From positions 1 through 32,192 of the forward strand of contig JAMQCK010000274.1 of the NCBI GenBank assembly GCA_024196135.1: a stretch of DNA of 32,192 nucleotides, in the 5' to 3' direction. The translations under genes and the position numbers were made by a program. Positions within the stretch are counted from its first letter, which is position 1, and each line of letters opens with the position of its first letter. Below, in pieces: positions 18,762 through 29,899 of this stretch. The stretch is from Pleurotus ostreatus/Saccharomyces cerevisiae fusant (taxonomy: Eukaryota > Opisthokonta). The notes beneath the pieces were generated by a model, which ran no database searches, was not told the DNA's origin, and worked only from the letters and a program-made list of their open reading frames with translations.

Positions 18762-20825
18762 CTAAGTCTCTGTGACTGCTGGCTCGTCCGTGACTGCTGG
18801 GTCGGTCTTGCGCGTCCTCTTCCTCAAGAGGTCCAACAGCCTCCGCCCAAGCGGCCTCTCCCCAGTGTAGCAGAACGCGAGGGTGAGGCTCATGACTGAA
18901 AGTCCTAACGCGAGGAGGCAGACTGCCAGCCATCCCTTGCTGAGGTGGTCGTACATCTGTAGTATGCAAATCAGTTTCTGTTCATTTTTCAGAGTAGGTC
19001 ATAAACACCTGGCCACCAACGACGGGACCGACTGAAGACCCGATACCGTACGCCAGGTTGAAGGCGCCATATACATGAGCGTCTGGGGGGAGTCAGTTCG
19101 TATACGCGAATGGGTTATGACAAGGACGACGCACATCCGACGCCCTCGATATCTCTAGCGACAGCAGCGAGCTCGGCAGTGAGCGGTGATACTACGCCCG
19201 AGACAAAAAGGTCTGCAATGTAAAACTGTCAGAAATATGTTTGGCACGATACGTGTGCTTTACTCACTCTCGAAACAATACGCCACAATGAACAGCGCCA
19301 GGTGCCCGTCGATCGTAATGACTGCCCACCACGGAAGGCCGAGCAAGAGCGACCACGAGATCGCCCACTCCGCACCCTTGTAATCCGTGTACCAGCCAGT
19401 AAATGGCGAGGCTATGAGTTGATGTTAGGGTCAGCTTTATCGTTCGAAGGGCTTCCGGAGAGAAGGACACATACAAAACAACGTCGGAATGACCCCTGCA
19501 AGGTAGATCAAGCCGACCTTGGACGAGCTGAGGCCATATTTGTCCTCCAGATGCAGCGGCATGGTGGGTTCTTGGGCGCTGTACGCGATACTTTAGGAAG
19601 GAAACCCAATCAGCGAACCATCCTGCAATCACTGCGACGCGAAGACGTACCCCCAGACGAAGGTCATGAAGACAGTCACGATCGCGCGAGGCGAGCGGCG
19701 AAGCTTGTGCAGAACTTGCATGGCAGAGAAATGGGGCTTGTGAGAGGGACTATTCGACGTCGTTCGCGCGACGACATCTTGGGGCGTGGCGGCCGAGGGC
19801 GATGTCCGGCCCTCTTCCACGCCTCCTGCAGCTGCTGAAGCGCCTTGATGCGCTTCGCCACCTTCTTGTTGCGGCGCGCCTTTGTTCGCGACTTGTGCTT
19901 CGCCAACGGTGACAGGGGGCTTTTCGGCGCATCCGGTCTCCTCGTCGCGGGCCTCTGGTTGCGCGACCTCGACCTCCGCCGCGGGGTCGACGCCCCATCG
20001 CAGGGCATCCTTGCGCTCGATGATGACCAGGCGGCCGACTAAATCTGCGACGCTGCAGCCGATGCCGAAGATGAAGGGTCCACGGAAGCCAAAGCGCTCG
20101 TACAGCGCACCACCCACTGGCGGGCCCACGATCGACCTGTCGACAGTCAGCATCTCCTTCACATAATCCCAACCACGCTCGATCGAGCCAGCCAAAACGA
20201 AGGAAGCGCTGCTCACCCCACCGACAGCCCCATCATCGCAAAGCCCAGCATCTTCCCAACCGAGCTCGCCGGCGTGCAGTCGCACAGCAGCGCGAGGCCG
20301 AGCACCCACACAATGCTGCTCGCGAAACCCTGGATGATGCGCGCAAGGCACATCACCCAGTACGTCGGCGCCTCCATCATCATAACCTGCGAGCCAACGA
20401 GGATGAGGAGGCCGACGATGAGCGGCCAGCGGCGCGCGCCCCAGCGCTCGGAAAGGATGGCGATGGGGATGGTGACTGCGAGGGTGGCGTGAGGGGTGTG
20501 GAATATGAGATGAAGTAGGACTTACAAGCAGCGAGGCCGGCGGAGTATGCGAAGAGTAGCCATCCTACCAGGCCGGATACGCCACTATATCCAAGCTCTT
20601 GAAGCTGGAAAGGCAGGACCGGGATGATGATGGAGTAAACAAGAAGATCGGTAGTGATTCCTGAGAGGATCGTTAGTAAGCTCATTGTCTTCCATTGCAT
20701 GCTACTAGTGCTATAAATCACTCAGGGGTAGAAGGAAACTCACCCAATCCTACGACTATCGTCGTGAACCAAGACGAAGACCGCCAACGCAGGCCTATCG
20801 GCGGCGAAGCAGCACTCTCTAACAT
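18762..20825 (-). CDS. MFS transporter, DHA1/vesicular-amine-like
   Basis: Nine exons (20825-20744, 20660-20526, 20475-20217, 20136-19651, 19590-19475, 19411-19268, 19212-19135, 19082-19009, 18956-18762) join in frame to about 522 residues; all eight introns are GT-AG, 50-83 bp. Hydrophobic segments fit 12 membrane helices split by a large charged loop (about residues 205-290). ILSERWGARRWPL in loop 2-3 matches MFS motif A, and SIVGPPVGGALYERFGFRGP matches antiporter motif C. QEPTMPLHLEDKYGLSSSKV and GLIYLAGVIPTLFSSPFTGW after the central loop are typical of the DHA1 drug:H+/vesicular amine branch. The likely role is proton-coupled efflux of a small molecule at the plasma or vacuolar membrane; the substrate cannot be told. 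A TATA-like CATATAATCG lies about 145 bp upstream. Confidence 0.88.
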
Positions 20826-21633
20826 GGTGAAGAGCCGTCTAATGTCGTACGAGGTCCGTGATTCTAGTTGTCGTCGCAGTCGCACTGCCTTTCTCCCGTT
20901 TTCTTGTTCTTAGGTCGCCGAAGGTGGAGGTCAGAGCCCCTCTTTCAACTCTCGTCTTGGTGCGATTATATGTACAGCCTGAGCCGCGGCCAGTAAAAAA
21001 AATCACCCCAGACACATAAGCGAGTGGCAAGAAGAACGAATGAGGCGGAACCAAGGTCAGGCCATGAGTCAAGACATGGCGTCAGACGGAGGCCGGGGGC
21101 GCCACATGGCGGAATGCCGGGGGAATACGTCGATTCGGATGCCGACGAAAAACAAAGGTTGCCCGAAGAGGAGGATCGATCGGCGAAGAAAAGGCTTGGC
21201 GGTGGACCTACAGGTGCAAGCAGGTGTAAACAAGGTGGCAATGGGCCTGGCTTGCGCGGCATGTGCAGATTGGATGTGCTTCGTCTGGTTTGTTGGCGGG
21301 TTTAGAAGAACTTCGCAAGAACAGAAGGACGAAGAGAGCAGGTCGGGTGGTGTTCCATAAGTAATCTAAGTACATATGCAGTCTGTCTAAAAGTCTAGTG
21401 TCGTCGCGGTCATCCCATTATGCTACAGCGCGTACCTAAAGTGAGTTTCGTAGAACCCTGATGTAAGTAGAGATATCATGTATGTACAAAGATCATCCAC
21501 CCCCCGTCTATCACACAACTCAACCTGTGAACCGATACTGAGAACTTCGATGTTGGTGGGAAATCCTTCAATGTTGATCGAAACTCCTTCGATCCTGGTG
21601 AACAGAACACTTCGATGATAACAGCCAACTCCT
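20826..21633. other. Intergenic region with degenerate repeat
   Basis: This 808-bp stretch is promoter side for the MFS gene and 3' side for the arrestin gene. Just beyond the arrestin stop (about 21538-21632), a short motif close to ATCGAAG recurs about five times at irregular spacing of roughly 20-30 bp, within the probable 3' UTR. No gene was recognised. Confidence 0.4.
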
Positions 21634-23837
21634 TCAGCCGCTCACGGCCGATGCAAGCCGCGATCCTTCCAACCTGTCGTACGCAGGAGGCGCCTCTCCC
21701 GACTCGCTCTCTTGGCCGGCGATAAGGCGCTCGAAGTGCGCATTCCGGCCAAACAAGTGCTGCAGCGCACCCCCCGCCAAACTCGGAATCTGCCGCGGGT
21801 CCGCGTTCACCTCATCTATCGCCGCAATGCTCACATCGGACGAATCCGAGCCCGTCCGGCCGTCGCGCGCCTCCCTCCCCTCCGCCCGGCTCCCCTCGCT
21901 GTACTGCGGCAGACACAGCGCGCCCGGATCGCAGCGCGAGGAGAACACCTGGATCGGCGTCTGCACCGTCACGTCGTACAGCTTCCGGCGGCCCGTCTTC
22001 GGGTCCACCTCCTGGTCGCTCTCGACGCGGATGAGGAACTTGGCGGCGTGGGTGACCATCACGCCCGCGCGGCGGTTGCGGTTCGTCGGGCGGAGGAGGC
22101 TGGGCACGCGCGCGGTGCCGCTGACGCGCCAGGGCCCCGGACCCGTCCAGGTGCTCGCGAGGTCGTCGAGGTCCTCTTGCTGGGCATCGGCGCTGGACTG
22201 CGCGAGAGTGTGCAAAGGAGACTTGCGCACGTCGCCGTCCAGGGGGAGGATGGGCCCGCCGACTTCGTGCTTGATCATCATGAGTGGGACGCGCAGCACT
22301 GGGTCGGTGCGGGCGGTCTCATCTTGATGCGCGAGATACACGGTTTGCTCTGGATAGGGAATCAGCCTCACACAAAAGCGCAGTATCAGAATGGACTCAC
22401 CCTCAACGAACAGTGCCAGGCGATGGATGCGGACCTTCGTGAGAGGCAATAGCGTCAACGAGAATGGAACCGTCGCGCCGATAAAGAAGCTGCGCGCAGA
22501 GATCGTGAGCGCGTACTGCAGCTGCTCGTGCCACGACCGCTCGACGATGATGTTCGCCGTGTCCTCCGTATCATCCTCGGTCGGACACGTGATGACCGTG
22601 ACGGTGTGCGACTCGTGCAGCCGCGTCGCGAACGCGCCCTGCCGCTGCACAGTTGCGTTCAGCTTCCATACCACCGATCCAAACTCCGTCTCCAGCGAAG
22701 GCGGCGCATTGCCGGGGACAGTGAACGAGATGGGGTACGTGTACGTGCCCGCAGGGAACTCCTTCCATCCCAAAGAGGGTTCCGGTGGGAGAACATCGTC
22801 TTCCTCGTCTTCCTCGAAGGCGGTCGCAGGTGGGGGTTTAGACTTGGACCGCACCGCGCGGGAACGCGAACGCCGGTCGTCCGCTCCCCGCGTCTCTTCG
22901 TGGTCATGCGAGTGGGCGTGCTCCACCTTCGGCGACTTTTGGCGCCAGGAAGAGAAGAGGTGTGGCACGGGGAGATGTGGCAGGTGGAAGGAACGCGAGT
23001 GGGAATGGGAGTGAGAGTGGGGATGGAAACTGGCATGTTTGGCGTGTGCGGCTTCCTTTGAGCTCGAAGGGGTGATGACTGGGGAGGACTGCCGCGTGGA
23101 GGAAGGCGTACTGCGTCGTGATTCCGGAGCCGAGGGACTAGGGCGGACACCGGCCATTGAGAGGTTCGGTGGTGGCGGGAGGGATAGGTTCGGATTGGAA
23201 CGGGAGGTCGTCAACTGTCCGATCGAAGGGAGGGAGTCCATGGGTGTCGTAGAGAAGGCCTGTGGCGGATGGTGGCGGAAGTAGTCGTCCGCTTCTTCCC
23301 TCGTCGGGGTATAGGGAGGGCTGGGGACAACATCGGCCCAGGGTGCGCGAGGGGGAGTGAGGAGTGTGGGCACGGATTCGATCGTTCCCTCGGCGCTTCC
23401 GCTAGCGCTATTGCTCACGCTGGGCTGGCTGCTGTCGTCCTGCTCGAGGAAGATGCCTGGACCAACCGAAGAAGCGCGGCGCGGCTTGGGTTGCGACTTG
23501 AAGAGCGTCTGAGACTGATGGTAGATGCGTGCAGTGTCCGTGTACTCGACGTGATGCGCTCCCAAGCCTGGGGGAACGGTCAGCGGCGAAGGGGAAGGCG
23601 CTCGGGGGGACACGCACCGTCTGGCCACTGCACCTGCGAAGTACCCACCAGCTCTACGTCAATAGAGCAGATGCGCGCAGGTTTCGTGAGGTGCACGATG
23701 AGCAGTCCGCGAAGTGAAGCAGGGGCTTGTGGCGCTTCATCGGCGCTCTCTGGGTCGGAGGGGACTCGCAGAAAGAGAGCCGACTCGTTGAGTCGGACGT
23801 GGACATGGCTTTTCTTGCTGGAGTGCGGGTTTGGCAT
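21634..23837 (-). CDS. Alpha-arrestin (arrestin-related trafficking adaptor)
   Basis: Three exons (23837-23618, 23567-22401, 22349-21634) give about 700 residues. The N-terminal arrestin strands begin at once (KKSHVHVRLNESALFLRVPS, CSIDVELVGTSQVQWPDG). They are interrupted by about 220 disordered residues rich in Ser, Pro and His (including SHSHSHSHS) before the fold resumes at GWKEFPAGTYTYPISFTVPG and GSVVWKLNATVQRQG. An arrestin-C region follows (ALTISARSFFIGATVPFSLT, KFLIRVESDQEVD). The C-terminus has LPQY and PPAY, PY motifs that recruit Rsp5/Nedd4 ubiquitin ligases. Family members tag nutrient transporters for endocytosis. Intron 2 (51 nt) is in frame and without stop, so retention would add 17 residues in the C domain. 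Confidence 0.88.
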
Positions 23838-24592
23838 TGGTGGGAGAGGAAAAGCAGAGTCGGCGGGGGTTATTGGAGCACCATGTCGCGCCGTGACGGT
23901 GATAGCAGAGGAATCCCAGATCAGCCTGGACCGGCACGATCCTCTCCCAGAGCGCTGCGCAATTTGATAGTATCATCGATACGGCACCCCTGAAGGCTAT
24001 TTCGCTATAAACAACCTACGAGATGCCCCCCTCCGTAAAGCGAAGGCCTGCAGACGACCGTCCCGCGAGCGCCTTGTTCACGTACAGATTCGACAGTGCT
24101 ATCATGCGAGCGAGAGAAAGCATCTCAAGCACTTTTGAGGGCGCCAGGAAAGCTCGAGAGGTGGCGCCGTGGAGTCTCCTCCAGATGAGTACCCCCCTTG
24201 TCCGCGGAAAAGAAAGTCATTTTGGTGATGTTTCTGAAGGTCTCTCGGCGGAGCGGCAGCCTGCACAGGGTCCGAGTTTTGATGGCGCCTAATCTTAGTC
24301 GGCACGTGTTTTATGGCCGGCGGCAGCAAAACCACCTGCCTTCCTCCTCACCTTCTTCCACACTTCACCTTCGACTCTCACTGCACGCACGCAGGGAGGC
24401 GTTCTCTCTCGCTCTCGCAAGTTCCGCGCTCTTCGCAGCTCCAAACACCCCCGCGATTGCGGGGTCGATAGACGGCGGGCTAGAGCTCGTCGGCAGGTCT
24501 TTTCGCGCACGCCCCGCGGACTGCCCACGGGCACCTCACCGCATCCCACGGGGCGCCAATGGAGATCTCTATGCACCTTCCCGCTCCCCCGA
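23838..24592. other. Upstream region of the arrestin gene
   Basis: This 755-bp stretch contains long open frames on both strands around 24200-24700 that overlap each other, as expected in GC-rich DNA. None has recognisable domains. GCTATAAACA at 24004-24013 is TATA-like but points away from the arrestin gene. Confidence 0.4.
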
Positions 24593-25025
24593 ATGCCAGG
24601 GTATGGCGACCGACTCTGGCCTGCTCTCGTCGAGCTCTCGTCCAGCGTACGCCCGGCGGTCCCTGACATGCCTTCGAGGCCGCGCATGACGCACAGGTAC
24701 GATTCGGTCAACATGCCGCTCGGCGCCTCTGCACCTTCGCCGACTTTCCATGGTCCTTCCGCGCTCGCCATTCAACGGATGAAGCGCCAAATTGCGGCTG
24801 AACAATGGACGGAACGTGTGTTCATCATCACGGACTTACCGGCAGGTACCGTACTTTCTCATCGAGTTATCGTCGGTTGCAGCTTGACTGGCTGCAGCTG
24901 ACGTCGAGGGCGTCTCTGACGCACGTTCATTGGTGAGACGAAGAGCGTGCCACCCCGTATCGGGATATGCAACAAAATGGCAGGGTGTATCAGAAATGCA
25001 ACACCCCGCTTTCTTAGCTTCTTAG
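24593..25025 (+). CDS. Weak two-exon candidate, unknown product
   Basis: An open frame from the ATG at 24593 (or the internal ATG at 24668) runs to a donor GTACCG at 24846. An acceptor GCAG at 24897 restores the frame to a TAG at 25023-25025, for about 126 residues. The first exon includes a fairly natural stretch, SALAIQRMKRQIAAEQWTER followed by VFIITDLPA. No family is recognised and exon 2 is unconvincing. It may be a gene fragment or chance. Confidence 0.2.
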
Positions 25026-25349
25026 GACACCTACTGCTTCAATACTTGGTAAACCTCTTGTATGCATGGGATTGTATACCGTGTGCCATTCTGGACCGGA
25101 TAGAGCACCTTGGGCATCGTGCAGAAAATCCGCAAGTTGCTCGGCATCTGCCGGGAAAGTGTTGCATTACCCTTCGCTCAGTGTTGCACGGCGTATACGG
25201 TGAGCGCTTCGAGCCCAATATTCATGAGAATATTACCGTAGGTAAAGGAATATGTCAGGGACACTTAGACGAAATTTCGTACGAGCGCGAGGTCTACGAG
25301 GGTAAGGACTGTCCGTGCAACACGACGTCATCGGAAACTGTTGCATATC
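24964..25349. repeat. Six TGTTGCA/TGCAACA motifs in inverted pairs
   Basis: GATATGCAACA (24964-24974) pairs with TGTTGCATATC (25339-25349). AATGCAACAC (24995-25004) pairs with GTGTTGCATT (25159-25168). GTGTTGCACG (25181-25190) pairs with CGTGCAACAC (25314-25323). All six copies fall in 386 bp, three in each orientation. The outermost pair could be the ends of a small element, or the set could be protein-binding sites. No flanking duplication was seen. Confidence 0.55.
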
Positions 25350-25492
25350 GCTGGACCGAGACGGGGTACCTGGGCCCGCGACTCTGTTCCGATTCGACGA
25401 TTTCTCGCGCAGGCACCTCGATCAGGCTCTTCAACATCAACGTATCCATCGTATCCATCCATCGTCGTAAGTACATGACTCGGCCATCGTAG
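24977..25492 (+). CDS. Long open frame, unknown, low confidence
   Basis: A 171-codon uninterrupted frame from ATG 24977 to TAG 25490-25492 spans the TGTTGCA motif set in a region of average composition, where 500 bp without a stop is somewhat unusual. The product (MAGCIRNATPRFLSFLGHLL...) matches no family I know. No TATA box or splice site supports it. It overlaps the end of the 24593 candidate in another frame. Confidence 0.15.
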   Translation: MAGCIRNATPRFLSFLGHLLLQYLVNLLYAWDCIPCAILDRIEHLGHRAENPQVARHLPGKCCITLRSVLHGVYGERFEPNIHENITVGKGICQGHLDEISYEREVYEGKDCPCNTTSSETVAYRWTETGYLGPRLCSDSTISRAGTSIRLFNINVSIVSIHRRKYMTRPS

Positions 25493-26095
25493 CGTACAAG
25501 GCATGAACATGATTATCGTACACGTCAAGGTACATAGTCATAAGTTGATCGATACACAGTAGGCATTCACAGCGAATAGTAGCATGCAGCGCGTCCATCC
25601 AGCCATCGCGGCTGGCGCGAATAGAACCTGAACGCGTCAAAGTCATCATGGGAGAGCATGGTCCAAGGTCGTAATCCGCAGTCAAGGGCATCATCCGAAG
25701 TCAAGGACACTATCCAAAGTCATCGTTTCTCGGGAGAAGAGTCGCCGGAACGTCCCGAAGCATAGGCTGTTTGCATAGGCAAGAAGGGTGCGGCCAGAAG
25801 CGCGGAGCAACTGTCCAGCGGTGGGCGCCTCGATGGCCGGGCTGCACTTCCATGTCGATGGAGTGATAGGCATAGCGAGCACCGCGCTAGTTTGTAGGAG
25901 GGAGCAGCCGAGGCACTGGCCTCGAAGCCCGTCGAGGGCTGATGAAGCTAAAGCTGAGCGCTAGCCAAGCGCAGGGACCGGCGGAATGGCGTCAAGCGTC
26001 TGCCGCGGGCGTCCAAGAAGAGCATAGCAGCAGGCGAGGTGCCGACCAAGAAGGCAGTCCGGGGGCAATAGGCGGGGCGCGCGCCGCGAAATCGG
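25493..26095. other. Intergenic region
   Basis: About 600 bp downstream of the uncharacterised minus-strand gene ending at 26096. It contains one short tandem repeat (25676-25725) and nothing else recognised. Confidence 0.4.
25676..25725 (+). repeat. Imperfect 19-bp tandem repeat
   Basis: Units CCGCAGTCAAGGGCATCAT and CCGAAGTCAAGGACACTAT are followed by a partial CCAAAGTCATCG, about 2.6 copies. It is a small non-coding minisatellite. Confidence 0.6.
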
Positions 26096-27875
26096 TCACG
26101 GCACGCCTACCCGACCCAGCCAGCCGCGGACGCTCCCGGTCGTGCTCGCAATACTGCCAAGGCTCCGCGCCCCGCCGCTCTTCACGCTGTCCATCGAGGG
26201 CGCGCGGCGGAGCGGAAGGGACGACGAGAGGCCGGTGCGCTTGGAGAGGCGGGAGCGGAGGGAGGACTTGGACCGGAGGGACGAGGAGCCCGAGCCGGTC
26301 GACATGAAGGAGGACGCGGAGGAGACGGGCGCGTCGTGGTCGCGCGGAACAGGTACCGGCGCTGTGCCGAGCGCGTACGGGCCTGAGATTGACGGTCGGG
26401 GTGGTGGTCCCGCGCGGCGGCGGCCAACCAGCCGTCGTAGGCTGCGGTCCTCGCCCTCCTTGCTCCTGCTCCTGCTCCGGTTGCTCTTCTTCCTGCCGAA
26501 TCCTAAGCTCGACTCCTTCTTCTCCTTCTTGGGTGACGGCGGTGGTCGCAAGCTCGCAATGAGCGCGCCGTGCTCGCTCTCGAGGTCGAAGTCCATGCTA
26601 TCGAGGTCGATTCCCAGGCTTTCTTCCTCCTTCGCACACAAGCGCGCTTCGACCTCCCAGTACCCCGCGCTCGCATAGTGCACCGTCGGCGCAGCAGCGA
26701 ACTTCACAGACTTGGAGGACGACATCGCGGAGGGCGGGGGAATGGAAGACGACGCAGACGCCGCGCTCGCCTTTGTAGCCGCGCTGTCCTTTGTCGTCAC
26801 AGACGACGTGCGCGCGGTCCGGTGGTGCAGGCACGGCGGCGCACCGCCCGCCACTCCACGATGGTGCGGCTCGAACTTGCTGGACGGCAGCAGAGGGGAC
26901 GGCGTCTCAGGCCGTGCAGAGGAATCTGAGGTCATGGAGCTCGTCAGGGAGGACATCGACGGCGTGCGGCTCTGCCCCGAGGCCGTGCGCGTGCTAAGCG
27001 AGTGCGCGACGGAGGGCGTCAGCGCCTGCGACGGGTGCGTCTTCAGCGCGCGGGGCTCCGAGGGCACTGTGCGCGACCGCGGGCGCATGAAGACCTTCCA
27101 GAACGGTGCGTCCTTTGTCTTCTCCTTCTCCGGCCGCGCGGTCGAGTATGTGTTCACAGACGTCGTGCTCGGCCCCGCATAGCGCGTGCCTGGACGGCCA
27201 TTGGCAGACCGCTGGCTGGGCGAACGCTGGCTGAAGGCTGAAGACCCCGAGCGCGAGGGTCGTGGGCGCCGGTTGATCCACTCGGTGGGACGCGGGCCCT
27301 CATCAGGTGGTATGATCTCCGTGGGCTGTACGTGGGGGAGGGGATCGTCCTTAAGGCGGAGCTTAGACGCCGCACGGGGGATCGATGCCGCATGAGAGGA
27401 GTAGGGCGGTGGGGGTGGTGTCGGCGAGGGCGTGGGTGGTGTCTGCGGCGCCGATATGGATGGGCATGTGAGCGACGCACTCCAACGCGCGAGGCAGCTG
27501 CGCACTCACCAAGACACAGCGAAGATGCATCGGGGACTTGGATTTTAGGGGCAGGTCGTAGTGGCTGGGGAAAGCAGACGATCGCTCGGGGGCCGAAGTA
27601 GACAGGGTCGACCACCGCGGAGGGGAGCTGTCTCTGTCAAATGGCTATGGAGGGGTCAGCGTCGCACGCCGGTAAGATAAGGGACGGAGACGTACCGCTG
27701 GCGACGCCGGTCGCGATGCCCTCCCTTCGAACCAGGCGCTTGCTTCCAGCCACCGCAACTCGTCTAGCGTAAGCGAGCGCCGTGGACAAGCGCCGGTCTC
27801 CATATCATTCTGTGCGAGGGTTAGCATCCCACATCCCCCCGTCGTCAAGCCTTTCGAGCAACGTACAGAACACAT
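26096..27875 (-). CDS. Uncharacterised Pro/Ser-rich protein
   Basis: Four exons join in phase: 27875-27867 (9 nt), 27809-27696, 27644-27510 and 27442-26096, about 534 residues. Introns have CTAAC/CTGAC branch sites and AG ends. The first intron (57 nt) is in frame, so the start could instead be the ATG at 27803. I do not recognise the family. Most of the chain is disordered and basic. Ordered-looking islands are LTLDELRWLEASAWFEG (exon 2), DAPFWKVFMRPRSRTVP and, most striking, SVKFAAAPTVHYASAGYWEV followed by an acidic helix (ESLGIDLDSMDFDLESEHGA). TPPPPPYSS contains a PPPY motif that could bind WW domains. The C-terminus has Arg/Ser clusters near KKSNRSRSRS, possibly nuclear localisation. 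Function unknown. Confidence 0.75.
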
Positions 27876-29094
27876 CGTAGCGGACAGAACGAATGAGGGA
27901 CGGAGGGGCGCGCGAACGCACGACTAAGTGGACGGACACACAAAGGGGAACGCAGGCGATGGGCAGTAAAGAAGAAAGGTTCCGTCGGCTCGCGCGTTTA
28001 ACTAGCCCTCATCACCTCATTTCCCGCACGTGTTCAGGGCGAATGAGGAGAGCTTCGGACGGAGACATGCAGTACGCAAAGGGCGATAGCGCGCTCATGA
28101 AGCGTGTAGGCCGCGAGGCAGAGTAGCACGTGACCTCGCCTAGGCGCTACCTCCATCGCAGGCGGGGACTTTACGTGGTGCGGGACAACAGGCCGCTCTT
28201 GCTGCAACTGTTCCGGCGGCGAGGTCTGCGGCGGATGGCCTAAAACATAGTCAGAGATGAGTTAACGTACAGATCAAACAATGGGTGCGTACGATTTGGG
28301 GTAGGCGGCGGTGACGGCTCTACTTTTCTGAGTCGGGCTGCATGTATAAGAAAGTTCGGTTAGAAGCCATGAAGTAAGTTCGAGGGCTAGCTTTCATAGC
28401 TGGTCGGCCATGCGGCATGTGGCAGAAGTGCAATGAGCGGGACGCTGCTTCCTCACGGCAGACGTGAAGGCACCGGTATGCATGTTGGTGAGAAGGAAGA
28501 AGTGTCTCGCCCGCCTGCTCTGACGATGACAGCCCAACGCGATTGGATAAGGGGCTGCAACATGAAGACATCAAACATTATCTCCTGTAGCGCAAGGCCA
28601 CGCTCAAGTTGAGGGTGCAAACAAAGCGGGATGTTGACAGGATAAAGCGGACTGGCAATGACGTCAAGACCGAACTCTATAGGCAAGAAGTTGTGCTTAC
28701 TTGACGGCGGTAGTTGCTCTCGCGACAAGGCGAGCCTGGGCCTGAGATTTTGCCTTCACGCTCCGAATTCTGAAGAAGTCAATGATTTAGCGCGCTTACA
28801 GTTCGACTCTGGAGTTCTATAAGCAGGAATAGCCATCGGACCTGCGTTGAGCGGTCTTCCTTGCGGTCGGCAGCGCTCATGCCCGTGTCCGCGGGAGGTG
28901 GAGATGAACGTCTTGTGAGCGTTGATCCTTACTACTCAGGCGGTGCTGCTCCGTCCGAGCTGCAGGGGTAGAGGTCAAGAGGCGTGAGTGAAAGTGCATT
29001 AAGGGTGGTTCTACATCTATGACACCGTCAGCACAGGTTGAAGGACACGACTGTTGACGCACAATGAAGTATAGCTGGATACAGTGACAGCGCA
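27876..29094. other. Intergenic, no gene supported
   Basis: About 1.2 kb between the start of the uncharacterised gene and the stop of mL43. A 91-codon minus-strand frame near 28453-28728 looks mildly protein-like but begins with TTG rather than ATG, with no splice solution found. No RNA gene was seen. Confidence 0.4.
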
Positions 29095-29572
29095 CTATAG
29101 CTGTGGCCGGGGTGCGTGCAATCCACTCCAAATGCCCCTCGCAGACTCGGTCATGCTCTCCACCGTCCGGCGCTTGAGGGGTACAATCTTCGCCCCAGAA
29201 GAGTCGAGTAGCAGCTGGACCTTCTTCTCGATGCCGTTCACCTCCAAGTCCCGCAGAGGGATGACCTTGTCCCTGTTATTCACTGACAAGCTGAGGTCAG
29301 TTCAGAAGTACGGAGCAGAAGGCGCCGAGGGTATGCGCACCGTAGAATCCCCTCACAATGGGCTGCTTGTGGTTCCTTGGCTTGACCACAATCTCGACGT
29401 GCGGGTTCTCGCGCGCGAGGTCCTCAAGGTGCTTGACAAGATACGTGCGCGTGTTCGCGGATGTGGGCCACTTCTCGCAGTATTCGAACACCATTTTGCG
29501 GATGTGAGGGAGGAAAGTGGTGTGTCCGTTCGCCGGCCGGGACCCTAGCTTCGCGCGCAATATCGCCGACAT
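29095..29572 (-). CDS. Mitochondrial large-subunit ribosomal protein mL43 (yeast Mrpl51 family)
   Basis: Two exons (29572-29341 and 29282-29095) with a 58-bp GTGCGC...TCAG intron give 139 residues, close to the yeast protein's length. The L51/S25/CI-B8 fold is recognised from RKMVFEYCEKWPTSANTRTY, FLVK-like LVKHLEDLARENPHVEIVVK, PRNHKQPIVRGFY and, across the splice, VNNRDKVIPLRDL. The protein is a structural part of the mitochondrial ribosome's large subunit; its N-terminus (MSAILRAKLGSRPANGHT) is basic, as expected for import. It is divergently placed 327 bp from FunK1 kinase B. Confidence 0.92.
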
Positions 29573-29899
29573 AGTGGTAGGAAGAAGGAGTGGGCACCGA
29601 GTTGTCCCTCAGATGGTCAGAACAACGTCCGGAATGCGGAAGACGGAACAGTTGGCGGTCGCCGTCAACGGTCACCGGCAATGGCAGGCGCGATCGAGCC
29701 CATTCGGGGAATTCGTGGCGTACCGGGCCGCTTGCCGGATCTCTCACGTGATGGGCACGCGGCAGGTCGCGTTGATTCGGATTCCATCGACGGCTTGCTC
29801 TTGATCAAAGCCAATTCCTTCTGTGTTCTTTCATCCACTCTTTCTCACCTCTCATATATCTCCACAATTCTGGGTTTTGACGTTCCTGCGGCTTCCGAC
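29573..29899. promoter_or_regulatory. Shared head-to-head promoter region (mL43 / FunK1 B)
   Basis: A 327-bp gap separates the two divergent ATGs. A TATA-like CATATAT lies at 29853-29859, about 40 bp before the kinase ATG, in a pyrimidine-rich tract (TTCTTTCATCCACTCTTTCT) typical of fungal core promoters. No clear box was seen for mL43. Confidence 0.4.

Noticed and set aside
24198..24771. Long open frames on both strands overlapping each other
   Set aside because: Composition-driven in GC-rich DNA; neither shows domains, a promoter or splice support beyond the weak candidate listed at 24593.
27154..27615. Alternative start at ATG 27615 (MVDPVYFGPRA) for the Pro/Ser-rich protein
   Set aside because: After the clear intron 27443-27509 this frame reaches a stop within about 30 codons, whereas the frame from 27875 continues through all exons.
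28453..28728. 91-codon minus-strand frame near 28.5 kb
   Set aside because: It begins with TTG, and the only internal intron candidate would be under 30 bp. No other support was found.
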